DNA from: Flavobacterium dankookense
GTDB lineage: Bacteria > Bacteroidota > Bacteroidia > Flavobacteriales > Flavobacteriaceae
Direction of reading: 5' to 3'
DNA: 64,000 bases
NCBI RefSeq assembly: GCF_004362665.1
Contig: NZ_SNXR01000013.1
Coordinates: 186,001-250,000, forward strand
How positions within the stretch are numbered: the stretch's first letter is position 1; each line of letters opens with the position of its first letter. The position numbers and the translations under genes were made by a program. The notes below the pieces were generated by a model that saw only the letters and a program-made list of their open reading frames with translations, was not told where the DNA came from and did not search any database. Positions 22,859-31,446 of this stretch are shown in pieces.

Positions 22859-23628
22859 TAGTTTATAAATCGTTTTCTAATCAATATTAATACAAAGATT
22901 AGAATGGAGAAAACTATAAAAAAGGGAACGATAAATTCAATCCAACCTAAAGGTAGCATTACCGCTATAATCAATAATTGGAATCCTAAACCATAAATTG
23001 AAAGTAGTGTCATAAACCAGTTTGGAAATGTCTTGACTTTGTAGGCATCATTGTCTAAAGCGTGTATCATTTTATCAAAACTACCATAAACTACAGTATA
23101 AATTTTAAATAAAACATCAACGGATTTTTGAGTTTCGCCTGGCAAAGCTTTGGGCGTTTTGTATTCAAACACTTTACTCGTTGTATCGCCACCAACAGAT
23201 TTGTTTCTCAAGATAACATAATAGTAATTGTATAATGTTCCTTGGAGCTGAATACAAATAAAAGCCAATAAACTAAACCAAATAGTAGTTTTTGAAACAT
23301 AACAAATGGTCATTAAAAACAGAAAATTTAAAATAATATCAAAAACACTATCCAAATATCTTCCCGAATAGGATGGCGTATTTTTCATTCTTGCCAGTTC
23401 ACCGTCAGCTGCATCAATACCCGATTTTAGCACGATAAAAAAAGCGGCTAGCCAATATTGATTATTTATGATAAAATAAATAGCTAATATTCCAGAAATT
23501 CCGAAAAGGAGCGTAACATGAATAGGAGTAAAGCGAGTTTCTTTTAATTGATTAGCAAAAAATCTCCCGAAAGATCTTCCATAATCTGATAAATCTAAAA
23601 ATTTATCTTCTTTGGCAAGTTTTGACAT
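22858..23628 (-). CDS. CDP-alcohol phosphatidyltransferase
   Basis: The 256 aa membrane protein contains the complete CDP-alcohol phosphotransferase motif Dx2DGx2AR(x8)GxxxDxxxD at residues 72-97 (IDAADGELARM, then SGRYLDSVFD). Family members transfer a phosphatidyl or phospho group from a CDP-alcohol to a second alcohol in the inner membrane. About six membrane spans are visible. Which acceptor is used cannot be told from sequence; the neighbours (ctaA, CCA-like enzyme) do not help. It is monocistronic and ends at the shared terminator. Confidence 0.87.
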   Translation of the reverse strand: MSKLAKEDKFLDLSDYGRSFGRFFANQLKETRFTPIHVTLLFGISGILAIYFIINNQYWLAAFFIVLKSGIDAADGELARMKNTPSYSGRYLDSVFDIILNFLFLMTICYVSKTTIWFSLLAFICIQLQGTLYNYYYVILRNKSVGGDTTSKVFEYKTPKALPGETQKSVDVLFKIYTVVYGSFDKMIHALDNDAYKVKTFPNWFMTLLSIYGLGFQLLIIAVMLPLGWIEFIVPFFIVFSILIFVLILIRKRFIN

Positions 23629-23678
23629 TTAAATGGTTAACAAGTAACTGCGACAATATAGTCTGTATCAATATAATT

Positions 23679-24698
23679 TTATTCTAATTTTTTTCTTGAA
23701 AATTGTTCTAGTATCATGTAAAATTGAAATCCAAATAATACAGTAGCTAGAACAATATGTAGTGTTTGTGTTCCAAATGGGAAATCAAAATAATACATTG
23801 CAATTCCAGTAATAATCTCCGAAATTAGCAAAAGCATAACCCAATTCATTTTCTCAAATCCCAAATTCAGTTTTTTGTTTCGGTTAATCAAATACAAATT
23901 AACAAGAAAAACTAAAATTGAAAAACTCCTGTGAATATAAAAAGAGAAGCTTGGATTTTGAAGCCACGTTTCTTTTGGTAAACCTAATTCGATTATTTCA
24001 TCAACATGTTCTCGAACACTTGTGCCAAAAATTATTTGGATAATAGTAAACACCAAGGCTATTAGTAAAAAGTTTCTAAAACGGTTATCTTCAACTCGTT
24101 TTTTGTGGTTAATTTTGGTTTTGTAGATAATCAATAGCTGTAATGCCACTATTAACAAAGCAGCTAGCATGTGCGTTGTTATTTTAACAGGATTCAATAC
24201 CGAATCAACAACTGTTTTTCCTAGCCAAGCTTGAAAACCCATCAACACGCATACAAAAAAAGAAAGGAAAATTAATTTCTTATTTTCACTTCGGTAACCA
24301 AAAGACAATAGAAATGTTACAAAACAAGCAATTCCTGCAAGTGCGCCAAGTAGTCTATTAATATACTCAACCCATGTGTGCATAGGATTAAAAATTGCGT
24401 AATCGTGTTTTGTATATTTTTCCCAATCTTTTTGTTCAAAAGTTTTATTTGATCTAAAATCTTTGTTTGCAACCCAAAGCGTTTCATCTTTAATGATTAC
24501 TTGACCTTTGTCGTATTCTTTTCCAGAAGCAAAAAGTAATTCTTTTTCCTGTGTTGGCGGAATATAGTAACCAAAGCATTTTGGCCAATCAGGACAACCC
24601 ATTCCTGAACCGGTCAATCTAACAAATGCTCCAGCAAAAATGACCAGATATACTAGAACTAAAGCAATCTTTGCAGATTTTTCAAAATATTTTTTCAT
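23679..24698 (-). CDS. ctaA: Heme A synthase (COX15/CtaA)
   Basis: The 339 aa protein has about eight membrane spans and the heme-ligand histidines of the family: MHTWVEYINRLLGALAG, THMLAALLIVALQLL, YIHRSFSILVFL and THIVL-like QTLHIVLATVLFG. The N-terminus LTGSGMGCPDWPKCFG is diagnostic (Cys pair in the first periplasmic loop). It oxidises the methyl group of heme O to make heme A for cytochrome oxidase. The start ATG 24698 follows a -7 element, CAAAAATA on the plus strand (24715-24722). Confidence 0.93.
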   Translation of the reverse strand: MKKYFEKSAKIALVLVYLVIFAGAFVRLTGSGMGCPDWPKCFGYYIPPTQEKELLFASGKEYDKGQVIIKDETLWVANKDFRSNKTFEQKDWEKYTKHDYAIFNPMHTWVEYINRLLGALAGIACFVTFLLSFGYRSENKKLIFLSFFVCVLMGFQAWLGKTVVDSVLNPVKITTHMLAALLIVALQLLIIYKTKINHKKRVEDNRFRNFLLIALVFTIIQIIFGTSVREHVDEIIELGLPKETWLQNPSFSFYIHRSFSILVFLVNLYLINRNKKLNLGFEKMNWVMLLLISEIITGIAMYYFDFPFGTQTLHIVLATVLFGFQFYMILEQFSRKKLE

Positions 24699-24714
24699 GT
24701 TTATAATTCTAATA

Positions 24715-24722
24715 CAAAAATA
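24715..24722 (-). promoter_or_regulatory. Promoter -7 element of ctaA
   Basis: On the minus strand this reads TATTTTTG, matching TAnnTTTG, 16 bases before the ctaA start. No -33 TTG is seen at the ideal distance. Confidence 0.5.
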
Positions 24723-24767
24723 GATAATCTTATAAATTTTAATCTAGAACAAAAGTTAATCTATCCT

Positions 24768-26189
24768 TTATTCTTTCGATTTTTTCAGTCCAATATCAGT
24801 TGCTTTTTTCAAAACAAAATCCAATGCTGCTTGATATTCATTTGGGATTTCGCCTTCAAGAATAGCTTCTTTTACAGCTTCTTTCAAAACGCCAATTTCT
24901 CTCGATGGTTTTAAATTAAAAAGCTCCATAATTTCTTCTCCCGAAATTGGTGGTTGAAAATTACGAACATGATCGCGTTCTTCTACTTCAATAATTTTCT
25001 TGCGAACAAGGTCAAAATTATCGTGATATTTCTTGAATTTTTTGGGATTTTTGGTCGTAATATCTGCTTCGCAAAGTGTCATTAGATTGTCCACATCTTC
25101 ACCAGCATCAAAAACCAATCGTCGCACAGCCGAGTCAGTAACAATATCATCGGCTAAAATGATTGGTCGAGAACTCATCATGACCATTTTTTGCACAAAT
25201 TTCATTTTTTGATTTAATGGCATGTGTAAACGTTCAAATATTTTTTTCACCATTTTTCCGCCAAGAAATTCATGACCATGAAACGTCCAGCCTTGTTTTT
25301 TATTAAACTTTTTAGTTGGTGCTTTTCCAATATCATGAAGCAAAGCAGACCAACGAAGCCAAACATCATCAGTATTTGGGCAAATATTATCTACAACTTC
25401 TAGTGTATGATAGAAATTGTTTTTATGTGTTTGTCCTTCAATTTCTTCCACATTATTCAAAGCCGTCAACTCTGGAAGAATGATGTCTAAAAGTCCAGTT
25501 TTATACAAATGCAAAAATCCAATAGATGGTTTTGGCGTTTCTAAAATTTTATTCAATTCATCTACAATTCTCTCGCCTGAAATAATTTTAATGCGGTCTT
25601 TATTTTCGGCTATAGCTTGAAGCGATTTTTCTTCAATGGTAAAGTTCAATTGCGTTGCAAAACGTATTCCTCGTAACATTCGCAATGGATCATCAGAATA
25701 AGTTATGTCAGGATTTAAAGGTGTTTTGATGATTTTATTTTCTAAATCTTCTAAACCATTGAACGGATCAATTAATTCACCATAATTAGCCGTATTTAAT
25801 GAAAAAGCCAATGCGTTTATGGTAAAATCACGACGATTTTGATCATCTTCTAATGTTCCATTTTCAACCGTTGGATTTCGACTTTCTTCTGTGTAGCTTT
25901 CTTTTCTGGCGCCAACAAATTCAATATCAATTTCTTTGTAACGCAACATTGCTGTTCCATAATTCTTAAAAACCTGAACTTTGGGTTTATTGGGTAATAA
26001 TTCGGAAACTTTTAAAGCCAAATCAATTCCAGAACCAACAGCTACAACATCAATGTCTTTTTTAAAATCGCGTTGCAATAAAAAATCACGAACAAAACCA
26101 CCAATAACGTAACTTTCAAGATTAAGTTCTTGACTCGCTTTGGAGATTATTTCAAATATTGGATTGTTTAAGGCTGTTTTGTAGTTCAT
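24768..26189 (-). CDS. tRNA nucleotidyltransferase / poly(A) polymerase family with HD domain
   Basis: The 473 aa protein has the class II nucleotidyltransferase signature: YVIGGFVRDFLL (residues 28-38) and KKDIDVVAVG with Asp45 and Asp47, followed by RRDFTINALAFSL and DPLRMLRGIRFATQL. An HD hydrolase domain is in the second half (ALLHDIGKAPTK, TFHGHEFLGGKMV). The enzyme adds or repairs the CCA end of tRNA. It is followed, in the transcription direction, by ctaA after a gap of about 70 bases. Confidence 0.92.
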   Translation of the reverse strand: MNYKTALNNPIFEIISKASQELNLESYVIGGFVRDFLLQRDFKKDIDVVAVGSGIDLALKVSELLPNKPKVQVFKNYGTAMLRYKEIDIEFVGARKESYTEESRNPTVENGTLEDDQNRRDFTINALAFSLNTANYGELIDPFNGLEDLENKIIKTPLNPDITYSDDPLRMLRGIRFATQLNFTIEEKSLQAIAENKDRIKIISGERIVDELNKILETPKPSIGFLHLYKTGLLDIILPELTALNNVEEIEGQTHKNNFYHTLEVVDNICPNTDDVWLRWSALLHDIGKAPTKKFNKKQGWTFHGHEFLGGKMVKKIFERLHMPLNQKMKFVQKMVMMSSRPIILADDIVTDSAVRRLVFDAGEDVDNLMTLCEADITTKNPKKFKKYHDNFDLVRKKIIEVEERDHVRNFQPPISGEEIMELFNLKPSREIGVLKEAVKEAILEGEIPNEYQAALDFVLKKATDIGLKKSKE

Positions 26190-26204
26190 AATTTATTTTC
26201 AATC

Positions 26205-26277
26205 TTGTCATTCCGAGGAACGAGGAATCTCATAATCAGAATAGTTTGATGAGATTCCTCGTTCCTCGGAATGACAA
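26205..26277. repeat. Perfect 29 bp inverted repeat (dispersed palindromic repeat)
   Basis: The left arm 26205-26233 (TTGTCATTCCGAGG ... ATCTCAT) and right arm 26249-26277 are exact reverse complements, with a 15 base loop. It lies between the tsaC-like gene and the CCA-like gene, both on the minus strand. Imperfect relatives are at 37762-37790 (single arm) and 63810-63896. As RNA it would form a very stable hairpin. Confidence 0.9.
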
Positions 26278-26288
26278 CGAGTAGTGTT

Positions 26289-26855
26289 TTATTTACGTAT
26301 AATTGTTACTTGACTATCATTGGTCAACTTAATAATCGTTGATGGTTTGTCACAAATTTTTTCGCGGTGCAAATTTACAACATAGTCAACACCATTTATA
26401 ATTTCGGGAGCTATTTCTTTGAAAGATTTTGGAGTAAACATACCCGAAATATTTGCTGAAGTGGATACCAATGGTTTTTTCATTCGCTCCATCAATTTGA
26501 AGCAAAAAGGTTCTTTAACAATTCTTACTCCAAGAGTTTTGTCTTCCGCAATAATGTTGGCAGCTACGTTTCTTGGATTATCTAGAATTAAAGTGGTTGG
26601 TTTCTCGGATAAATCCAGAATTTGCCAAGCTACTTCTGGAATTTCTTTGAAAACATTGTACATCATTTTTTCGCCATTCATTAAGCAAATCATACTTTTG
26701 CTTTCTTCGCGTTGTTTCAAAGCGTAGATTTTTTTTATCGCTTCCGGATTTGTAGCATCACAACCAATTCCCCAAACCGTATCAGTTGGGTAAAGAATAA
26801 TTCCTCCGTTTTGGATTACTTCAAAGGCGTTATGAACTTCTTCGTTGATATTCAT
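26289..26855 (-). CDS. L-threonylcarbamoyladenylate synthase (TsaC/Sua5/YrdC family)
   Basis: The 188 aa protein shows the YrdC fold pattern: GGIILYPTDTVWGIGCDAT (residues 17-35), IKKIYALKQREESKSMICL, the Arg/Lys-rich binding surface and PLVSTSANISG near residue 131. It makes threonylcarbamoyl-AMP for the t6A37 modification of tRNA. The length is that of TsaC-type enzymes without the Sua5 C-domain. The start lies 16 bases after a -7 element. Confidence 0.92.
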   Translation of the reverse strand: MNINEEVHNAFEVIQNGGIILYPTDTVWGIGCDATNPEAIKKIYALKQREESKSMICLMNGEKMMYNVFKEIPEVAWQILDLSEKPTTLILDNPRNVAANIIAEDKTLGVRIVKEPFCFKLMERMKKPLVSTSANISGMFTPKSFKEIAPEIINGVDYVVNLHREKICDKPSTIIKLTNDSQVTIIRK

Positions 26856-26871
26856 TTTTTCAAAATTTTAG

Positions 26872-26879
26872 CAAAGATA
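26872..26879 (-). promoter_or_regulatory. Promoter -7 element of the tsaC-like gene
   Basis: On the minus strand this reads TATCTTTG, an exact TAnnTTTG match 16 bases before the start codon. Confidence 0.55.
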
Positions 26880-26908
26880 AAGCAAACTCATAGAAAAATA
26901 GTTTTAGT

Positions 26909-26916
26909 TATATTTG
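26909..26916 (+). promoter_or_regulatory. Promoter -7 element of the acyltransferase gene
   Basis: TATATTTG matches TAnnTTTG and lies 13 bases before the ATG at 26930. The divergent tsaC-like promoter is 30 bases away. Confidence 0.55.
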
Positions 26917-26929
26917 TAAAAAAAAAGAA

Positions 26930-27823
26930 ATGCAACTCATATTATTTTGGATTTTGTATCCAATCCTGTTTTTAATCTCAATTTTACCTTTTAGAATTTT
27001 ATACATTGTTTCTGATGGCGTTTATTTTTTGGTCTATTATGTTATTGGTTACAGAAAAAAAGTAGTCAGAGAAAATATCGCATTATCATTACCACATCTT
27101 TCCGAAAAAGAGCGAAGAGAAATTGAAAAAAAATCATATAAACACCTGTGTGATATGTTTTTAGAAATGATAAAAACGATGTCAATTTCGGTGAAAGAAA
27201 TTGAAAAGCGTTTCGTTGTAAAAAATTTAGATGAATATTTAGAGCTAGAAAAAGAAGGGAAAAGTATAGCGTTAATGTGTGGTCATTATGCTAGTTACGA
27301 ATGGAGTATTTCAATTAATAGTCAAATCACTTTTGATGGATTTGCCATTTATAAAAGAATTACCAATAAACATTTTGACAATTTGGTAAAAAAAATTCGC
27401 TCTCGTTTTAAAGCATATTTAATCACAACGAAGGAAACCATCCCAACAATTGAAAAAAATGATGAAAATGGAGTGAAAGGATTATATGGTTTTGCTAGTG
27501 ACCAATCGCCACAAATAAGACAGAAAACCTATTGGAGTAAATTTATGGGAATTGAAGTTCCTGTATATGTTGGAGCAGAAATACTTGCTAAGAAGTTCGA
27601 TATGAACATAATGTTTATGAAAATCAAAAAAGTTAAACGAGGTTTTTATGAAGCAGAATTTGAGCTTTTAACTAAAGAGCCAAAATCAATTCCAGATTTT
27701 CAGATTACGGAAACATTTTTACGAAAAGTAGAACAACAAATTTTAGAAGCACCAGAATTTTATCTTTGGACGCACAAAAGATGGAAACATAAAGGCAAAA
27801 ACAAATTGAATAAGGAATCGTAA
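26930..27823 (+). CDS. Lipid A biosynthesis (LpxL/HtrB-type) lysophospholipid acyltransferase
   Basis: The 297 aa protein has an N-terminal membrane anchor (1-35), VRENIALSLPHLSEKERREI, and the catalytic HxxxxE of the LPLAT family in MCGHYASYEWSI (near residue 117). SDQSPQIRQKTYW (about 190) and a C-terminal WTHKRWKHK segment are typical of the HtrB/LpxL group. It adds a secondary acyl chain to lipid A or a related lipid at the inner membrane. Bacteroidota often have several paralogues, so the exact acyl acceptor position is uncertain. Confidence 0.87.
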   Translation: MQLILFWILYPILFLISILPFRILYIVSDGVYFLVYYVIGYRKKVVRENIALSLPHLSEKERREIEKKSYKHLCDMFLEMIKTMSISVKEIEKRFVVKNLDEYLELEKEGKSIALMCGHYASYEWSISINSQITFDGFAIYKRITNKHFDNLVKKIRSRFKAYLITTKETIPTIEKNDENGVKGLYGFASDQSPQIRQKTYWSKFMGIEVPVYVGAEILAKKFDMNIMFMKIKKVKRGFYEAEFELLTKEPKSIPDFQITETFLRKVEQQILEAPEFYLWTHKRWKHKGKNKLNKES

Positions 27824-27833
27824 CTTACAATTT

Positions 27834-27841
27834 TATTTTTG
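27834..27841 (+). promoter_or_regulatory. Promoter -7 element of the glycosyltransferase gene
   Basis: TATTTTTG matches TAnnTTTG and sits 13 bases before the ATG at 27855. Confidence 0.5.
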
Positions 27842-27854
27842 TAGTATTGTAATA

Positions 27855-28670
27855 ATGAAATTATCTGTAATAATCACCACCTATAATGCTGAAGAATGGC
27901 TTCACAAAGTGCTTGTAGGTTATAGTGTTCAAACTATAGATGATTTTGAAATTGTCATTGCAGATGATGGTTCTACCGATAAAACAAAAGCAGTTTTAGC
28001 CTTATTTTCAAATAAATTTAAGTATCCAATTGTTCATGTTTGGCATGAAGATAAAGGTTTCAGAAAATCAGAGATTTTAAATAAAGCCATTCTTAAAACA
28101 AATTCTGATTATTTACTTTTTACTGACGGCGATTGCATTCCGAGAAAAGATTTTGTTTCAATTCATTTAAAAAATAAAGAAGTCAATTATTTTCTTTCGG
28201 GTGGTTATTTCAAATTGCCAATGGACGTTTCTAAAGCCATAACGGATAACGATATTGAAACTCAAAATTGTTTCAATGTTTCTTGGTTAAAAAAACAAGG
28301 CTTAAACTTGAATTTTAAAGCAACCAAACTCACACATAATAGGTATTTTGCCGCATTTATGAATTGGTTAACGCCAACCAAAAGAACTTTCAACGGACAT
28401 AATACTTCTTGTTTTAAAAAAGATATTTTGGCAGTTAATGGTTTTAATGAAGACATGCAATATGGTGGTTTGGACAGAGAAGTTGGCGAAAGAATGTTTA
28501 ATAACGATTTATTTTCAAAACAAATTCGATACTCAGCAATTTGTATTCACTTAGATCATTCTCGCGGTTATTACAGTCAAGAAGGTTGGAATAAAAATTT
28601 AGCTATCAGAGCTTTCAACAAAAAAAATGGTGTCGTGAAAATCAAAAACGGTATAGAAAAACTACCTTAA
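27855..28670 (+). CDS. Glycosyltransferase family 2
   Basis: The 271 aa protein has a GT-A fold with LSVIITTYNAEEWLHKV at the start, VIADDGSTDKTKAV (residues about 34-47) and LLFTDGDCIPRKDF (about 88-101, the DxD motif). The C-terminal half has NTSCFKKDILAVNGFNEDM and GLDREVGERM, seen in chondroitin-type or galactosyl GT2 enzymes. Its last four bases overlap the end of the convergent CDP-glycerol phosphotransferase gene. It probably builds part of the surface glycan made with the next three genes. The sugar transferred is not known. Confidence 0.87.
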   Translation: MKLSVIITTYNAEEWLHKVLVGYSVQTIDDFEIVIADDGSTDKTKAVLALFSNKFKYPIVHVWHEDKGFRKSEILNKAILKTNSDYLLFTDGDCIPRKDFVSIHLKNKEVNYFLSGGYFKLPMDVSKAITDNDIETQNCFNVSWLKKQGLNLNFKATKLTHNRYFAAFMNWLTPTKRTFNGHNTSCFKKDILAVNGFNEDMQYGGLDREVGERMFNNDLFSKQIRYSAICIHLDHSRGYYSQEGWNKNLAIRAFNKKNGVVKIKNGIEKLP

Positions 28671-29713
28671 TTTTTTGATGGTTTTCCAAATAGCGAATGC
28701 ATTTTCATTCTTCTAAATAAAGAGATTTTCCTTTTCTTCGGAACACCATTTTTGGCAATATAATTTTTTACTGCTTCAACCATTCTTTCTGCGGATTTTC
28801 CATCGTTATAGGGATGATATTGTTCAAAAATGTCTTTTCTGTTTTTTGCAAAAGTATCTTCAGAAAGGTTTTTTTCTACCAAAGGAATTAATTGAGCATA
28901 ATCAAAGCTGTTTTCCCAAACGATATTTTCAGAGATGTTTTTGAAAGTTATTGCGGGTTTATTTAAAAGTAAAAATTCATAAATTACAGAAGAAGTATCA
29001 CTAATCATTAAATCAGCCATTAGTAGAAATTTGATGATATTTTTTTCTGTTTCAAAAATAATATTCGGTGTTTCATCGGCTAGATTTTTGTATATATCTA
29101 ACCAATTTTTATCCATCAAAGGATGAAATTTTAATAGAACTAAATAATCAGGATTTTTAACCAATGCTTTTAACTCATCAACCAAAAACGGTGCTGAAGT
29201 AAGTTTTGGCGAAAAAGTTGGTGCATAGAGCAGTATTTTTTTTGCATTGAAATTGGCTAAAAGCTGCTTCTTTTCATCATCATATAAATGTAAGTCAGTT
29301 CCATATACATCAAGTTTTGGCCAACCCGTTTCGATAACGTCAAAATCTTGGTATTTATTTTTAAAATCAATAAATTTTTTAGTAAAATATGGACCTTGGG
29401 TTAAGTATAAATCAAAATAGTGACGAATTCTAAAATGTCCTTTTTTCTCTCCAGCCAAACCATGAAAAACTTGTACTTTTAATCCATGCAAATAATGAGG
29501 AACTTCGTTTCCGGGAACAAAAATAGCATCTGCTTTATAGTTTTCTAAATTAGTAATTAATGATGTATGATTTTCATTCTTAAAGGGAAAATCAGGTAGT
29601 ATTTTTTCATTGATGTACCAAATGTAATCATGGTTTTTTGCCAGTAAATAATTTTTTATTGGTTCAAGAATTCCAAAGGAATAATTATTTTGACAAAAAA
29701 GAATACATTTCAT
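28667..29713 (-). CDS. CDP-glycerol glycerophosphotransferase family protein
   Basis: The 348 aa protein matches the TagB/TagF-type C-terminal catalytic fold: VQVFHGLAGEKKGHF, DLYLTQGPYFTKKF, VIETGWPKLDVY, KKILLYAPTFSPK, YLVLLKFHPLMDKNW, and ADLMISDTSSVIYEFLLLNKP. Such enzymes transfer glycerol phosphate or ribitol phosphate units from CDP-alcohols, as in teichoic acids and some capsules. It is one base from the nucleotidyltransferase gene upstream. In a Gram-negative it is likely to act in capsule or O-antigen assembly. Confidence 0.85.
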   Translation of the reverse strand: MKCILFCQNNYSFGILEPIKNYLLAKNHDYIWYINEKILPDFPFKNENHTSLITNLENYKADAIFVPGNEVPHYLHGLKVQVFHGLAGEKKGHFRIRHYFDLYLTQGPYFTKKFIDFKNKYQDFDVIETGWPKLDVYGTDLHLYDDEKKQLLANFNAKKILLYAPTFSPKLTSAPFLVDELKALVKNPDYLVLLKFHPLMDKNWLDIYKNLADETPNIIFETEKNIIKFLLMADLMISDTSSVIYEFLLLNKPAITFKNISENIVWENSFDYAQLIPLVEKNLSEDTFAKNRKDIFEQYHPYNDGKSAERMVEAVKNYIAKNGVPKKRKISLFRRMKMHSLFGKPSKN

Positions 29714-29714
29714 T

Positions 29715-30395
29715 TTAAAGCATTTTGTTTACATTTTCTAAATCTTCTACAAAGTCAATTTCCATACAATTAAAAGCAGAAATGTCAACGGCAGTGATTT
29801 TTATTCCATCTTTTTCAATAGCCAATTCCAATCCTCTTTCAAAGTAATCGTTGTCATTACATTCTTCTAATCTATTGATAAAAGCTTGAATGTCTTTTGA
29901 GGAAATAAAATTGATACCAACTGCTTCACCAAGACCATTTTTTACGGTTTTTGAAAGTTCGTTGATAAAACCATCTTTTAATGTGTATTTTACTTCTTCA
30001 TCTGCTACTTTACTTGTATTAACAGCTACAAAAGAAGTTTTTGATTTTATATATGGATGTAAAATGTCTAAAATTTGTCTATCAAAAACCACATCGCCGT
30101 TGAACCACATTACTGATTTATCACGATTTTTTTTCAATGCTTGAAGCAAACTTTTAGAAGTATTTGTTCTGTCAAAAAAGGGATTGTATATATAGGTAAG
30201 TTCAGGAAAACGCTCCATGATTAAATCTTTTTTGAAACCAACAACTACGTTTATATCATCAATATTAAATTTTGAAGCAATGTTCTCTGTTTGATATTCC
30301 ATTATACTTTTACCATTTTTTAAAGGTGTTAATGGTTTTGGGAATGGATTGCCAAGTCTTGAGCCAATTCCTGCTGCGAGAATAATTATTTTCAT
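29715..30395 (-). CDS. Nucleotidyltransferase (sugar-phosphate/phosphocholine cytidylyltransferase type)
   Basis: The 226 aa protein begins MKIIILAAGIGSRLGNPFPKP, the nucleotide-binding signature of NTP_transferase enzymes (LicC- or RmlA-like), then VVGFKKDLIMERF, NTSKSLLQAL, MWFNGDVVFD (metal-binding Asp), NGLGEAVGINFIS and MEIDFVEDL. The short form without extra domains resembles LicC-type phosphocholine cytidylyltransferases. Its position directly before the CDP-glycerol phosphotransferase gene suggests that it supplies an activated CDP-linked donor for that enzyme. The specific substrate is inference. Confidence 0.8.
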   Translation of the reverse strand: MKIIILAAGIGSRLGNPFPKPLTPLKNGKSIMEYQTENIASKFNIDDINVVVGFKKDLIMERFPELTYIYNPFFDRTNTSKSLLQALKKNRDKSVMWFNGDVVFDRQILDILHPYIKSKTSFVAVNTSKVADEEVKYTLKDGFINELSKTVKNGLGEAVGINFISSKDIQAFINRLEECNDNDYFERGLELAIEKDGIKITAVDISAFNCMEIDFVEDLENVNKML

Positions 30396-30424
30396 ACTAT
30401 TATTATTTGATGATAATATTGTGT

Positions 30425-31408
30425 TTATTGATTGTATATCTTTTTATTTATCCATTTTAAAACATAAGCCTGCATACTTTTTTTTCCTAGTTCAAGGCTT
30501 TGAAGACAAACGAATAACTTTTTCTTGTTTAAATCAAACCAAAACAATTTAAAAATGGTCGGTATGGTTTTGTAGGTTCTGAAATAGGTTAATTGAAAAT
30601 TTGTCTTTAGAACATAAGTTTCATTTTTTATTTCAATATGATTGGACAAGGATGAAATTATAAATTGATCATTGTTCCTAAATTTATGTTTAATGTTGTT
30701 CTCCAAAAGATTTGGATGTTTTGAAAAGAAGTTTACTAAAGTTGATTTTCTAACCGAAACTGGAGTATGATCTCTTCGAACGTATTTTTTTTCAAATCCA
30801 ACAATTTTGGCACTTTTTTGTTGTAAATGCTTGTAGCCAACGTTTGTTTTTAAATTTTTATTGAAGTATTTATTATAGGTTTTTCTAAACCAATTGTTGG
30901 AGTAAAAACTATCCCATCTTCCACGAATTACAGGCAATCCATTGATAAAAAAATCATCCTTTTTAGTATCTCTCATCAATAGAGTATCATCATTAAAAAT
31001 GATAAAATGCTCAGCTAAAGTTGGAATTCTATAAAGCGCCGTGATAATCGAACATGAGTTAAACGTTGGTAAGTAATTTTCAAAATCTTTAAAAATTACA
31101 GTATGGTCAACCAGTTCTAAATTGATGTTGACTTTTTTACCTTTTTCTCTAAGTTTATCAAAAGCTTTAGGTTTTTGATTATCAGTTACTATAAAAATAG
31201 TTCTAATAAATGGAGCAAACTTTATGATAGATTCAATTGTTAATTCAATTTCATCAATAGAGTTATATCTTTTGCTACTTACTTTATTATTCCAATCAAT
31301 TTTTTTTTCTAAATGAGTATTGATTTTATTTCGCCAGACAACGTCACTACCATCAACCCAAGTGATAACCGCATCAATTTTGAAATTATTTTTTACTAAA
31401 TCACTCAT
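30425..31408 (-). CDS. Stealth-family sugar phosphotransferase
   Basis: The 327 aa protein has Stealth conserved region 1 (IDAVITWVDGSDVVW, residues about 11-25), region 2 (YNSIDEIELTIESIIKF, then RTIFIVTDNQKPK, LPTFNSCSIITALYRIP, HFIIFNDDTLL) and region 3 (KHKFRNNDQFIISS). Stealth proteins are hexose-1-phosphate transferases of capsule synthesis that make phosphodiester-linked polymers, and some are homologous to human GlcNAc-phosphotransferase. It is the first gene of the minus-strand group with the nucleotidyltransferase and the CDP-glycerol phosphotransferase. Confidence 0.88.
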   Translation of the reverse strand: MSDLVKNNFKIDAVITWVDGSDVVWRNKINTHLEKKIDWNNKVSSKRYNSIDEIELTIESIIKFAPFIRTIFIVTDNQKPKAFDKLREKGKKVNINLELVDHTVIFKDFENYLPTFNSCSIITALYRIPTLAEHFIIFNDDTLLMRDTKKDDFFINGLPVIRGRWDSFYSNNWFRKTYNKYFNKNLKTNVGYKHLQQKSAKIVGFEKKYVRRDHTPVSVRKSTLVNFFSKHPNLLENNIKHKFRNNDQFIISSLSNHIEIKNETYVLKTNFQLTYFRTYKTIPTIFKLFWFDLNKKKLFVCLQSLELGKKSMQAYVLKWINKKIYNQ

Positions 31409-31446
31409 TTGGTTTACGATACTAAAGTTTAATAATTAAAATGATT

